DNA of 64,000 nucleotides from Pseudoalteromonas sp. OOF1S-7 (GTDB taxonomy: Bacteria; Pseudomonadota; Gammaproteobacteria; Enterobacterales; Alteromonadaceae). This document shows positions 1-9,369 of this stretch, in pieces (within the stretch, counting starts at the first letter, position 1; each line of letters opens with the position of its first letter). Made by a program: the position numbers and the translations under genes. Location: positions 558,001 through 622,000 of the forward strand of contig NZ_JAKRFZ010000001.1 of assembly GCF_022347765.1 (NCBI RefSeq), given 5' to 3'. Under the pieces are notes generated by a model. That model was not told the origin of the DNA. It did no database searches and saw nothing but the letters and a program-made list of their open reading frames with translations.

Positions 1-3000
1 CAGATATAGCTTAGTATTAAACAGATCACTGTAAGGTTTAAAATGCGGATCGTCAGCATGCACCGTCAGTGACTGAGCGGTCAGGTAACTATCGAGTTCA
101 CTGAAAGACAAACTCATGTCAGCTCTTGGCTGGCTTGCCCGTGACTGCGCAATATTTCCTATCGTGATCATCGCCCCCTGAGAGTCAAGCCGCAGCGTTT
201 GTCCTGTGCTTAGGTGAGCCAGGGCAGGTTGGTTGTGGGTATCCAAATAGTCAACAATACCATCGCCATCACTGTCTACCAGCCCTTCTATGGCATCACT
301 CACCCCATCACCGTCGCTGTCGCTCTCTTCGTTGAGTACCTCAGCCACAACCGGATAGGCTTGCTGGTAGTGATATAGTGATTGGTCACTCTTTTTGGTC
401 ACAGTCACGTTGAGCTGTAGCAGTTCATTACCACTGAGCGATGGCGCACCAAATACCCATTGAACGGCGTTTTTGTCGGACAACGGCCAGAATCGGCCAT
501 GGTGATCTCTCACTGCCACGGTATAGTGCTCGGCACTCATCGGCTCAGCAATGCTAACGTACAGGGCCGGACGGTCTGCCTCAGGCTGAAGTGCAGCAAC
601 CGTTTTACCCGCTTGCATAGCAAACAACCTTACCGTCGGCGCACCGGACTCGGTCTGTGCTGCCAGCGTACTCACAACTTCACCATCGAGCCAGGCACCC
701 TCCACTTCTGAAACCTGTAGTTGCGCTCCCGCATCCGCACCTAAACCTTGCAACGACATAACAAAACTGAGGTGTGATTCAGAGCTAAACTCAAACGGTG
801 TGTTATCGACCATACCTGATAGTGTGACCGTCTGCTGTGGTGATTTACCATCAAGTTGCACCAATACTGCAGCATCACCATTTGAATCCTGAGTAAAGCT
901 GGATTGCACTGTCAGGCGGGGTAGTACAGACACCGGAACACTTTGCGTCATACTATTGCCGCTATTATCAGTTGCCACAAACTCAATATCCTGTTGCCCG
1001 GTGACAAAGGTATAGCCTTGTGCATATTCAACATCAACTTCACTGACAAGATCCACAAACAACCCGGCATCGGATACCGCTGCTAAGATCCCCGCAGCAG
1101 TAGCCGATTTCACTAATAGTTGTTGCTCCTGATAGGCGGGTGCCGTGGTGTCAACCACAGTTACTTGCTGAACTGACTCAGCCACCATGCCCATTGCATC
1201 GACAGCACGCCAGGTCACTACATGTTCACCCAGTGGCAAAGGTGCCGAGTCAACCAGATAAACTTCGGGTGCAATTGAACCATTATCTGTAACTGTAATC
1301 TCTGCCAGCCCAGCAATATCCGTTAACGTGCCCGTTGCTTCCACAACCGCTGCACCGCTGTGCTCAATCGAAGGCGGGGCAAAGCTCCCTGAGGTCGGGT
1401 CAACAGGTGCTGCATCTTCTGCATCTGGGACACCATCGCCGTCGGTATCTCGGGACAAAGGATTAGTGCCCAGTTCTAATTCCTGTAAGTTGGATAACCC
1501 ATCGCCGTCCTCGTCCCGCAGCGCATCACTTGCATCATTGATATCAAAACCATGATAGGTTTCCCAGGCATCTGTCATGCCATCCTGATCTGAATCAGCA
1601 TCTCTGTTAGACACCCAAACGAAATTGTCCAGCCACACGGCATCCTGGCCGCTTGAGACCGAGCCATCTTTACGATATCTGAAGGTAATGGTGTGATTGC
1701 CAGCATTAACTCGCACCGAATCCGTTTGCCACTGCGACACATCTGAGGCTTCTAGGACCGTTGCGCCATCAATATCAACGGTAAAGCGGTCACAGCAACT
1801 TTCAGTATCCATCTTGAGGTCAAAATTCAATACCCCTGGCTCGAACTCGCCGGTGAGCGTAAATGAACTCTCCTGGCTGTCAGCAATGTCGCCCGATTGC
1901 AGCGCATATTCACCGTTCGACGCTTCAGTCGTCACGCGCGTCCACGCTATTGCGCTATGTTCCGCATTATTAAACCAGGATGGTAACTCAGCGCCTTCAA
2001 AGGAGCTGGTTAACTGCGGATCTTTGCTCTCTGGCACAGACGCCGCATCATTAGGATCTGCGCCGTGTTGCACCTCATCAGCATCCGTGTAACCGTCTCC
2101 ATCACTGTCGCGGTACCGCTCAAGTGTGTGCATTGGATCCCAGCCAAGCGCCAATTCAGCGCCATCCTGAACACCATCACCGTCTGAGTCCGCATTCCAA
2201 GTATCAGTACCGGCATCGAACTCCTCACGGCCCGTCAATCCGTCACCGTCCAGGTCTATGTGCGCATCCGCCACGAAGGGATCGTGTCCATTGCCAGCTT
2301 CCCACACATCATATAATCCGTCCTGATCGGTATCTTTAAAGCCCGTGTTTAAGCGAATATTATTAATGAATACAGCGTCCTCGCCCGTGCTGACACTACC
2401 ATCTTTGTAGTACTCAAAACTAATGGTGTGTTGACCCGACGAAGGCAGCACAAATTCATGCGTCCGCCAGTCTACATCACCCGACTCCCGTAAAATCTGT
2501 TGATCGTTGAGATAAACGGTGAAGAAATCAAAGTTAGCTTCCGACGAGACTTTATAATCAAACACCAGGCTGCCCTGGTGCTCTGCACTATCGATCTGGA
2601 GTGAAAAGCGCGTCATTTCGCTATTTGTAATATCCGGATTGGTCAGGGTAGTCCGACCTCCGCTCTCTGTCACTATCCACGCTGCTTGCCCATCTGGAAA
2701 GCTAATTTCAGGTGGCGTCTGACCGAGCTCCAGCGTCACCAGTGTGACTTCGGTTTCACCACCAGAACTGGCGTCTGTCGGATCTGTCCCCTGCTGGAAC
2801 TCTGCCAGATTAGGCTGCCCATCACCATCGGCATCGTAAAACGCATCCCGCTTGCTGGTGGGACTAAGCCCATATTGATGCTCCCAAGGATCGGGCATCC
2901 CGTCCTCATCGGTATCGGCTGCGAGCGGATTTAATCGTAATTCGAACACTTCTGCATGATCAGACAAGGTATCTTCGTCCGTATCAATGAGGTCAGGTCG

Positions 3001-4617
3001 GGTCAGAAACTTGTATTCCTGCAAATTACTTAGCCCGTCACCATCCAGGTCGGCCACGCTATCTTCACGATCGTCCGGGTTGAGGCCAAAAGCCCGCTCC
3101 CAGTTGTCGTCCATGCCATCCTTATCGGTATCAACAAAGATGAGATTGTCGCAGCTCAGTCCGACTTGAGAAAACGCTTCCATTACCTGAGGTGCTGGAT
3201 AGTTAAGTTCAATGGCGGCATTGATCACACCACAGGCACCATCGAGAAAATCGCTGGAGTTAACCCAGTAATGCTGGTTTGCATGCACCATTACGGAAAA
3301 CGCCTGTCTTACATCCCACCCTTCACTGGTTGCAAGCAGGAAAAATGCCCGGTTGAAGACACCACTGCTGTAGTGCACATCCATCCAGGTCGTGAAATCA
3401 TCCGCATGATCGATAGAACGTCCGTCTCGTGAAGGTGTTTCGAAGTACCTGAGTGCTGTTGTTTGTTTGGTGACATCGGCACCAACCAGCCAGTCATTCG
3501 TCCCGCGCAAGAAGTATTCCGCTGCTTCACCGGCAATGTCGGAAAAAGCCTCATTAATCCCCCCTGATTGACCCTCGTAAATCAGCGCTGAGTTTTGCTC
3601 GGTAAAGCCGTGGCTCACCTCATGGGAAACAATATCCAGTGACACTAACGGATGAAACTTGTCAACACCATCCCCAAAGGTCATGGCAGATCCGTTCCAG
3701 GTCGCATTGTCTCCGACAAATTCCGCATGAACACGCATCAATAGTTTGAATGTCAGCGGGGGCATATCGAACCACTGTTCATACATGTCGAATACGGCGG
3801 TACCGAACGCGTGTGCATCATTCAGAGGCGAGTAAGCTCCATTCACCTCTTTATGGGTATTACGACTGCACGCAAAAGAGAAAGCGGTTTCTGGCTCGTA
3901 ACCTGATTCCAGTGATACCGTTTTGACTTTCTCATTTTCCAGATAACAGGTATCACCCGACTGAGTTACATCCAAGGCCGGATAATCTACGCCATACTCG
4001 TATTGGCCGATTTTAACATTACCACCTGGCCCGGATGCGGCTGCATGTTTAATGTTATCCCACTGTTTTACCAGCTGATAGTCAGACTCTCTGACCAGAG
4101 CAACAGGCATAGCATGCGCATGAGGCTCTGTCGACAGTGAAATCAAGCGCACATAAAATGCCTGGCCATTATGGATATACACATAACGCGTGTTTTCCTG
4201 TACCACATATTCATTGTCTGCAAGCTTGCGGGCTTGCAGTAACAACTTAGCAGCCTGAGCAACATCAAATTGCGCATTCTCACTCGCATTGAGTTGCTTG
4301 TGGTCTAAGTCACGGGCAAAAAAACCGCTTGCATGTCGATATTGTGGGCGGTAGCTAAGTTGCTGGCCCCATATAGGAACATCCCCAAAGTACTGCTGAT
4401 AACGCTTTGATTTATCGTTACTTGCGTTTCGTTGATGTGAAGGGGAAAGCGGTGCAAAATGCAGAGCATCACGAGAGCGAATGCCCCTGTTTTGCTCTAG
4501 CGACTTTAGCACCACATCCTGGTTGTGTTGTGTTGCACGCAACGACGTTGCTGCAATCGTCTGCATACTTAGGCATCCTCCTAAGCACACCAAGCTGTAT
4601 AACCTACTCAGTTTCAT
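1..4617 (-). CDS. Secreted M4 (thermolysin-like) zinc metalloprotease, large multidomain, C-terminus beyond the window
   Basis: The frame is open from an ATG at 4617 to the left edge, giving 1539 visible codons. An AGGAA ribosome-binding site lies 7 bases before the ATG. The N-terminus is a signal peptide followed by a propeptide-like region. The zinc motif HEVSH is at residues 332-336 and the third ligand Glu356 sits in GGINEAFSD, which is the M4 spacing. A later V-H-Y-S-S-G matches the thermolysin active-site His region. After the catalytic domain come many Asp-rich calcium-binding repeats of the thrombospondin type 3 kind (D-x-D-x-D-G). They alternate with two related beta-sandwich modules (about 2340-2730 and 1610-2010) and Ig-like segments. 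The protein is probably exported and degrades extracellular protein. The end lies outside the window, so any C-terminal sorting signal is unseen. Confidence 0.93.
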   Translation of the reverse strand, partial: MKLSRLYSLVCLGGCLSMQTIAATSLRATQHNQDVVLKSLEQNRGIRSRDALHFAPLSPSHQRNASNDKSKRYQQYFGDVPIWGQQLSYRPQYRHASGFFARDLDHKQLNASENAQFDVAQAAKLLLQARKLADNEYVVQENTRYVYIHNGQAFYVRLISLSTEPHAHAMPVALVRESDYQLVKQWDNIKHAAASGPGGNVKIGQYEYGVDYPALDVTQSGDTCYLENEKVKTVSLESGYEPETAFSFACSRNTHKEVNGAYSPLNDAHAFGTAVFDMYEQWFDMPPLTFKLLMRVHAEFVGDNATWNGSAMTFGDGVDKFHPLVSLDIVSHEVSHGFTEQNSALIYEGQSGGINEAFSDIAGEAAEYFLRGTNDWLVGADVTKQTTALRYFETPSRDGRSIDHADDFTTWMDVHYSSGVFNRAFFLLATSEGWDVRQAFSVMVHANQHYWVNSSDFLDGACGVINAAIELNYPAPQVMEAFSQVGLSCDNLIFVDTDKDGMDDNWERAFGLNPDDREDSVADLDGDGLSNLQEYKFLTRPDLIDTDEDTLSDHAEVFELRLNPLAADTDEDGMPDPWEHQYGLSPTSKRDAFYDADGDGQPNLAEFQQGTDPTDASSGGETEVTLVTLELGQTPPEISFPDGQAAWIVTESGGRTTLTNPDITNSEMTRFSLQIDSAEHQGSLVFDYKVSSEANFDFFTVYLNDQQILRESGDVDWRTHEFVLPSSGQHTISFEYYKDGSVSTGEDAVFINNIRLNTGFKDTDQDGLYDVWEAGNGHDPFVADAHIDLDGDGLTGREEFDAGTDTWNADSDGDGVQDGAELALGWDPMHTLERYRDSDGDGYTDADEVQHGADPNDAASVPESKDPQLTSSFEGAELPSWFNNAEHSAIAWTRVTTEASNGEYALQSGDIADSQESSFTLTGEFEPGVLNFDLKMDTESCCDRFTVDIDGATVLEASDVSQWQTDSVRVNAGNHTITFRYRKDGSVSSGQDAVWLDNFVWVSNRDADSDQDGMTDAWETYHGFDINDASDALRDEDGDGLSNLQELELGTNPLSRDTDGDGVPDAEDAAPVDPTSGSFAPPSIEHSGAAVVEATGTLTDIAGLAEITVTDNGSIAPEVYLVDSAPLPLGEHVVTWRAVDAMGMVAESVQQVTVVDTTAPAYQEQQLLVKSATAAGILAAVSDAGLFVDLVSEVDVEYAQGYTFVTGQQDIEFVATDNSGNSMTQSVPVSVLPRLTVQSSFTQDSNGDAAVLVQLDGKSPQQTVTLSGMVDNTPFEFSSESHLSFVMSLQGLGADAGAQLQVSEVEGAWLDGEVVSTLAAQTESGAPTVRLFAMQAGKTVAALQPEADRPALYVSIAEPMSAEHYTVAVRDHHGRFWPLSDKNAVQWVFGAPSLSGNELLQLNVTVTKKSDQSLYHYQQAYPVVAEVLNEESDSDGDGVSDAIEGLVDSDGDGIVDYLDTHNQPALAHLSTGQTLRLDSQGAMITIGNIAQSRASQPRADMSLSFSELDSYLTAQSLTVHADDPHFKPYSDLFNTKLYL

Positions 4618-4650
4618 CCAAACTTCCTAACAAAAAGAACTCTGTGAGGT

Positions 4651-4672
4651 GTTAGCGCTTCAATGTGCTAAC
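4651..4672. repeat. Inverted repeat upstream of the metalloprotease
   Basis: GTTAGC at 4651-4656 is mirrored by GCTAAC at 4667-4672 across a 10-base spacer. Flanking bases extend the symmetry imperfectly. It lies about 34 bases upstream of the metalloprotease start, in the 243-base divergent gap shared with the histidine kinase gene. An operator or a leader hairpin are both possible. Confidence 0.4.
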
Positions 4673-4860
4673 TCCCGATTAAATTGCGCGCATTCTAACA
4701 AAATCAATAGAATTGGCCTAGTTAACTTACCCCGGAATGTTCCTAAAAAAATTCCGCATTTAGTACGGAAGCATTCTATACAATTATCTGAGTGGATTTC
4801 TCCCCAAGCGTCGCAATTTGAACAATAATTAAGCTAGGCACAGTCAGGCAGGGAATAGAA

Positions 4861-7548
4861 ATGGATATCCATAGTTTGGATCTCGCACTACTCAGTGTTA
4901 ATCATCAGTGGCAGATACTGGATTTCAATCAGGCTGCCGCTACACTGTTAGACCTGGCCCATGAGCAGGGTCCACCTCATTGTTTATTTGACCTGTGTCA
5001 GATAGCCGATCCCGGTGACAAAGACAGTCTATTTTTAAGTCAGGCACCAGGTAGCAGCGCTCTGGTGCACTTACCTTCTGGTGCACGACTCAACATCATT
5101 GTCAGTAACCAACTGACAGCTCATACCAGCCTGATACTTAATTCAATTAGTCATCACCCACTGCCGCACCTCGGTGAACTGGCTGAGCTGGCATTACAAT
5201 GCGGTGATATTGGGGTTTGGCAGGTTGATACTACCTTCGAGAACCCCTACTTTTCTCATACTTTTTGCGCGTTACTGCACTGTCAGCCATTAACCAGCTG
5301 GCAGGATTTCACTGCTCTGATCTATGAAGATGACCGTCCTCTGGCACTGAGCTTTATTGAAGAGCATATTCAGTCAAACGTCCGGCTAAAGTTTGAGTTT
5401 CGGGTGCTCATTGACGCTGTACCTCACTGGTTTGAATTCAGTGGTGATCAACGTCGCAGCAGTGGAACTCACCTAAACCTGTTTGGCACCCTGCGTGAAT
5501 GCACTCAGGAAAAACAGATGCTTATCCATCTTAACAACGCCCATGAAAGCCGCCGTATTGCCCTTGAGGCCGGTAAAGTAGGCACCTGGTGTGTCAGCAG
5601 GCAAAATGCTCAATGGTACTGGGACTGGGACCCGCAAACCAGCGCCATCTTCGACCTGGCGGCACAGGATACCGGAAGCTATGAAAAGTGGCTTGAGCGT
5701 ATTCATCCCGAAGATCGGGCCCGGATCTCAAACGGGCTCAAAGAAGCCCTTGAAAGCGGGGAAGATTTTGAACATGTATTTCGTGCCGTTCTACCCAATA
5801 ACAATGAGTTACATATATTTGCCAAAGGTGTCGTGGCTCAGGACGGCTATGGCAACAATTATCGCCTTGATGGCGTCTGTGTCGATCAATCCGAGGTTTA
5901 CCGTGCCAACATGGAGCTATCCAAACTCAATGCTGAGCTGGAAACCCGCGTTAAGGCGCGCACCTCAGATCTCAAATGTGCTGTCACTAAAGCTGAACGT
6001 GCCAGCCGGGCAAAGTCTGACTTTCTGGCGATGATCAGCCATGAGCTGAGAACCCCGATGAATGCCATCATCGGCTCGCTGGAGTTACTTTCTCTGCAAA
6101 AACATGATCCAGAAGAAATGGAGCTGCTCGAAACAGCTTCTGTTTCAGCTAAAAATCTGGTTGACATACTGAATGACATTTTAGATATCAATAAGATTGA
6201 AGCGGGCAAACTGGAGCTGGAGTTCAGAGAGTTCGATATTTCTAAAACACTACATAACGTGCTGCTAACCTTTGCCTCTAACGCGGAACAGCGCCGTGTC
6301 AGCCTCAAAGTCATTGAGTCTCAACAGCTCCCGACTATGCTCTATAGCGACGAAAACCGTATCCGTCAGGTGTTATTTAATTTGCTCAGCAATGCCATCA
6401 AGTTCAGCGGCCCGCCAGCCAAAGTCAGTGGCAATGTCATCATTGAAGTCGACTGGCAAGTGCAAAGCCACAGTCAGGGAGAACTCAGTATTTTAGTGAA
6501 AGATAATGGCATCGGTATCGACGAAAAAACTCAGAAAAAACTCTTTCATCCTTTTACCCAGGCCGATAAGTCAACCACCCGAGTCTATGGCGGAACCGGC
6601 CTGGGTCTGGCCATTTCAAGGAAAATAATCGATCTGATGGGGGGTCGTATAGGTCTGAAGAGCAAGCTGGAGCGCGGCAGTATCTTCAGAGTCTGCATTC
6701 CAATACACAGGTTCTCACATCACTGTACTACAACCTTATTTAAACACATTTATGTCACACCGGTTCAGCATCAAATAGCTGAATCATACCCCCTATCGGT
6801 TCTGAGCAGCCTGACCGATCAGCTTCACCAGGTCGCGCTGGATAAGCTTACCTCTCCTATCCAGGCCAACACTTTACTCTGCTGCTTGGTTCAGTCAGAG
6901 CAAGATCTGGCCCAGTTGAGCAAATACCAGGATATATTAAAAGAGCATAGGGTGCTGATCTGTCACCAGACGATGTATACCGAGCAACTCAGGCAATTGC
7001 TGCCAGATGCAGCACCAGTCAATGTCGACTTAGCAACGCGCTATGGCATCACCCGCCAGGTGATGCATTTACTGACACATACAGCAGCCCAGGCTGTGTC
7101 GACAGTCTCCTCTGCCGAACCTATCAGTAAGATCTCCTCTGTTGCAGCTCCCTCAGCGACTACGCCGGATCTCCGCCCTGGCATTTTACTGGTTGAAGAT
7201 AATACCTTTAATCAAAACCTGATGGTCAAGCAGCTGGCAAAACTTGGCTATACCTGTACGCTTGCAGAAAATGGCGAGCAGGGCTTTGAAAGCTGGCGTA
7301 AAGAAGAGTACAAATTGATCCTGACCGATTGCCATATGCCTGTGGTGGATGGCTATGAAATGGCGAAGCGCATCCGCCAAACCGAAAAGCAGTTGGCGCT
7401 CAAGGCTATCCCGATTGTCGCTGTAACGGGCGCAGCAGTAAAAAATGAGTTGGAAAACTGTCACCTGTACGGCATAAATGATTGCATTGGCAAGCCGGTC
7501 CAGCTAGAACGTTTCAAATCCGTGATAGAGAAATGGTATGGAAAGTAA
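4861..7548 (+). CDS. Hybrid sensor histidine kinase (PAS-PAS-HisKA-HATPase-receiver)
   Basis: This 895-residue protein has no evident membrane segment. PAS-like sensor regions fill roughly residues 1-350, followed by a short coiled coil. The dimerisation/phosphoacceptor motif SHELRTPMNA carries His394. The ATPase domain shows the N-box (NLLSNAIKF), DNGIGI and GGTGLGLAIS. Residues about 620-770 look like a degenerate receiver without the phosphoacceptor Asp. A full receiver follows with Asp823 in LTDCHMPVVDGY. A typical phosphorelay would run His394 to Asp823 to an Hpt protein. The next gene encodes exactly such a protein and overlaps this one by 11 bases. The signal sensed is unknown. Confidence 0.93.
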   Translation: MDIHSLDLALLSVNHQWQILDFNQAAATLLDLAHEQGPPHCLFDLCQIADPGDKDSLFLSQAPGSSALVHLPSGARLNIIVSNQLTAHTSLILNSISHHPLPHLGELAELALQCGDIGVWQVDTTFENPYFSHTFCALLHCQPLTSWQDFTALIYEDDRPLALSFIEEHIQSNVRLKFEFRVLIDAVPHWFEFSGDQRRSSGTHLNLFGTLRECTQEKQMLIHLNNAHESRRIALEAGKVGTWCVSRQNAQWYWDWDPQTSAIFDLAAQDTGSYEKWLERIHPEDRARISNGLKEALESGEDFEHVFRAVLPNNNELHIFAKGVVAQDGYGNNYRLDGVCVDQSEVYRANMELSKLNAELETRVKARTSDLKCAVTKAERASRAKSDFLAMISHELRTPMNAIIGSLELLSLQKHDPEEMELLETASVSAKNLVDILNDILDINKIEAGKLELEFREFDISKTLHNVLLTFASNAEQRRVSLKVIESQQLPTMLYSDENRIRQVLFNLLSNAIKFSGPPAKVSGNVIIEVDWQVQSHSQGELSILVKDNGIGIDEKTQKKLFHPFTQADKSTTRVYGGTGLGLAISRKIIDLMGGRIGLKSKLERGSIFRVCIPIHRFSHHCTTTLFKHIYVTPVQHQIAESYPLSVLSSLTDQLHQVALDKLTSPIQANTLLCCLVQSEQDLAQLSKYQDILKEHRVLICHQTMYTEQLRQLLPDAAPVNVDLATRYGITRQVMHLLTHTAAQAVSTVSSAEPISKISSVAAPSATTPDLRPGILLVEDNTFNQNLMVKQLAKLGYTCTLAENGEQGFESWRKEEYKLILTDCHMPVVDGYEMAKRIRQTEKQLALKAIPIVAVTGAAVKNELENCHLYGINDCIGKPVQLERFKSVIEKWYGK

Positions 7549-7891
7549 TAACACACAATTGGCCAGGCTGAATCAGCAAACCTTGATTGACCTGATAGGG
7601 GAAGACCTGCCAACCATAGCACGCTTTCAGCGCGATTTTGTTACCCAGGCAGAGTCCAGTTGTAAGCTGTTTTTAAGTGCCTATAGCAGTGCAGCTTACC
7701 CTGAACTCAAAGAGCACGCTCACTTTCTTAAAACATCCGCCCGTGCCATTGGCGCAGAGCGTTGCAGCGAATATCTGGCTCAACTCGAAGAAGCGGCTTT
7801 ATCGGCAGACCGGTCACACTGCCGAGCATTGCTTATCAACATAGCCCAGGAAGTAAAAGCCCTTAACACACTTATTAATCACACCGGATAA
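7538..7891 (+). CDS. Free-standing Hpt phosphotransfer protein
   Basis: This 117-residue protein consists almost entirely of one histidine phosphotransfer domain. The motif HFLKTSARAIGA contains His62, the expected phosphorylated residue, followed by the usual helix (CSEYLAQLEEAAL). Its start overlaps the end of the hybrid kinase gene by 11 bases, implying translational coupling and a shared transcript. It probably shuttles phosphoryl groups from the kinase receiver to another receiver, with the convergent response regulator 50 bases downstream as the obvious candidate. That partnership is inferred from position only. Confidence 0.9.
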   Translation: MESNNTQLARLNQQTLIDLIGEDLPTIARFQRDFVTQAESSCKLFLSAYSSAAYPELKEHAHFLKTSARAIGAERCSEYLAQLEEAALSADRSHCRALLINIAQEVKALNTLINHTG

Positions 7892-7940
7892 CACAGCACA
7901 AAGCCAGCCATGACAGCGACGTCTTCAGGCCGATCTTTGC

Positions 7941-9254
7941 TTAAACGCATTCTGTGCCTAACAACTTATTAACCGCATCCAAAATACTGCGCTTTGTCGA
8001 TGGCTTCACGATATAGCCGCCAAGACCCAGCGAGGCCCATTTTCGGATCAAGTCTTTATTGCGATTACTGGTCAGCGCCACGATGGGAATACCGCGACAA
8101 TGCTCGATGGCACGGACATTTTTCGTGGTATTGTAGCCATCCAGACCAGGCATAAACAAGTCCATAAAGATCATGTCATAGCGATGCTTTTTTAGCTCTT
8201 TTATCGCTGCCAGACCATTTTCCATTCCATCAACCGAAAAGCCCTGCTCACGTAATATTCCTGAGATCATCTCACGATAAATTTCGTTGTCTTCGACTAT
8301 CATGATCCGCTTGTCCCTCGGGATCGCCGGTTCAGCCACTTGCATGTCATCGAAGGCATGCGCGGCTTCCTCATCCTGGTCGTGATCAAGGTGCGCATCA
8401 TGGTTGGGCGGTACCTGAGAGGTACTTTCACGCTCAAGCTCTGTCGTGTGTTCCTGCTCTGCATGCTCTAAAGCTTCTTTATGGACACTGCCGCTGTCTA
8501 GCACAGACGAAAACAGTGTGGCTTGTGAGCTGCTGAACATATCAACCAACTCATTGAGAGTAAAATGACTGTCATTAAGCTGTTGCGTGATCTGCTGAAT
8601 GTCTTTGACCAACTGCTGTTGCAACATGTCCAGCAAAGGCAGTACATGCTTTTCTTTTAGCTGCTGTAACATTTGCGCTTTTACTTCATCTTCCTCCTGC
8701 GCTTCATTCAAAGATTCTCTTACCTGCGCAAAGGACTGCTCGGTATTAACCCGGTAGCTGGCCGCCTGATCAATCAATTGTTTCAGGCCGCTATCGATAC
8801 GGCCAAAATGTTCTTCTTTCAATTCTGTGATCTGTTGGGTGTCTTCTGCCTGCTGCAAGATATTGTGTAAGATCATTCGTAAACGGTAGTTTTCATACAT
8901 CGGCTTGAAAACAAAGTAGTCATTAAAAATGCCTTTGATACAGCAACGAAAGGCGACCCCTGACTCTTTGTTTTCGCACAACAAGATGCTTTTGTGCGGA
9001 TAACCTAGCACCTCCCGACGTGCCAAAGCGCTATAGGCTTCAATGCTTGCTTTCACATGCAACATGGCAAAAATCAGCACAGGCGGTTTGCCCTCCCGGA
9101 TGACTTTATGCACCTCTCGTGTGCCCTCCAGCGTTCTGAATGCGGTGACCTGAGAGCTGATAACCTTACACACCCCCACCATTTCGTGGGCATCATCACA
9201 GATCATTATTACCTTTGGATGCCGCTCTCCGTAATCCACTTCACCTTTATGCAT
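7941..9254 (-). CDS. Response regulator with an N-terminal pseudo-receiver and a C-terminal receiver, no output domain
   Basis: I chose the ATG at 9254 because AGGAG lies 6 bases before it; an upstream TTG/ATG pair lacks such a site. The 437-residue product has a receiver-like N-terminal fold (about 15-135) in which the usual phosphoacceptor Asp is missing (the strand reads LIFAM). Then come helical, Gln/Glu-rich segments likely to form coiled coils and an acidic linker. A canonical C-terminal receiver carries Asp365 in MDLFMPGLDGY, an ED pair and a conserved Lys (VKPS). No DNA-binding, cyclase or enzyme output is visible, so it may act by protein contact. It is convergent with the kinase-Hpt pair. 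Confidence 0.87.
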   Translation of the reverse strand: MHKGEVDYGERHPKVIMICDDAHEMVGVCKVISSQVTAFRTLEGTREVHKVIREGKPPVLIFAMLHVKASIEAYSALARREVLGYPHKSILLCENKESGVAFRCCIKGIFNDYFVFKPMYENYRLRMILHNILQQAEDTQQITELKEEHFGRIDSGLKQLIDQAASYRVNTEQSFAQVRESLNEAQEEDEVKAQMLQQLKEKHVLPLLDMLQQQLVKDIQQITQQLNDSHFTLNELVDMFSSSQATLFSSVLDSGSVHKEALEHAEQEHTTELERESTSQVPPNHDAHLDHDQDEEAAHAFDDMQVAEPAIPRDKRIMIVEDNEIYREMISGILREQGFSVDGMENGLAAIKELKKHRYDMIFMDLFMPGLDGYNTTKNVRAIEHCRGIPIVALTSNRNKDLIRKWASLGLGGYIVKPSTKRSILDAVNKLLGTECV

Positions 9255-9369
9255 ACCTGTCTCCTGAGCCCCGGTGATCATCAATTCATCGACTGCACTC
9301 TAAGGATAGCTCAAGCGTGGATTTTTGTACCAGCCCCCCACCAGATTCACATCCGTGCTAACCGTTCGC

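Noticed and set aside
5591-6034. 147-codon frame inside the hybrid histidine kinase gene
   Set aside because: Alternative frame of a region coding for PAS and HisKA domains.
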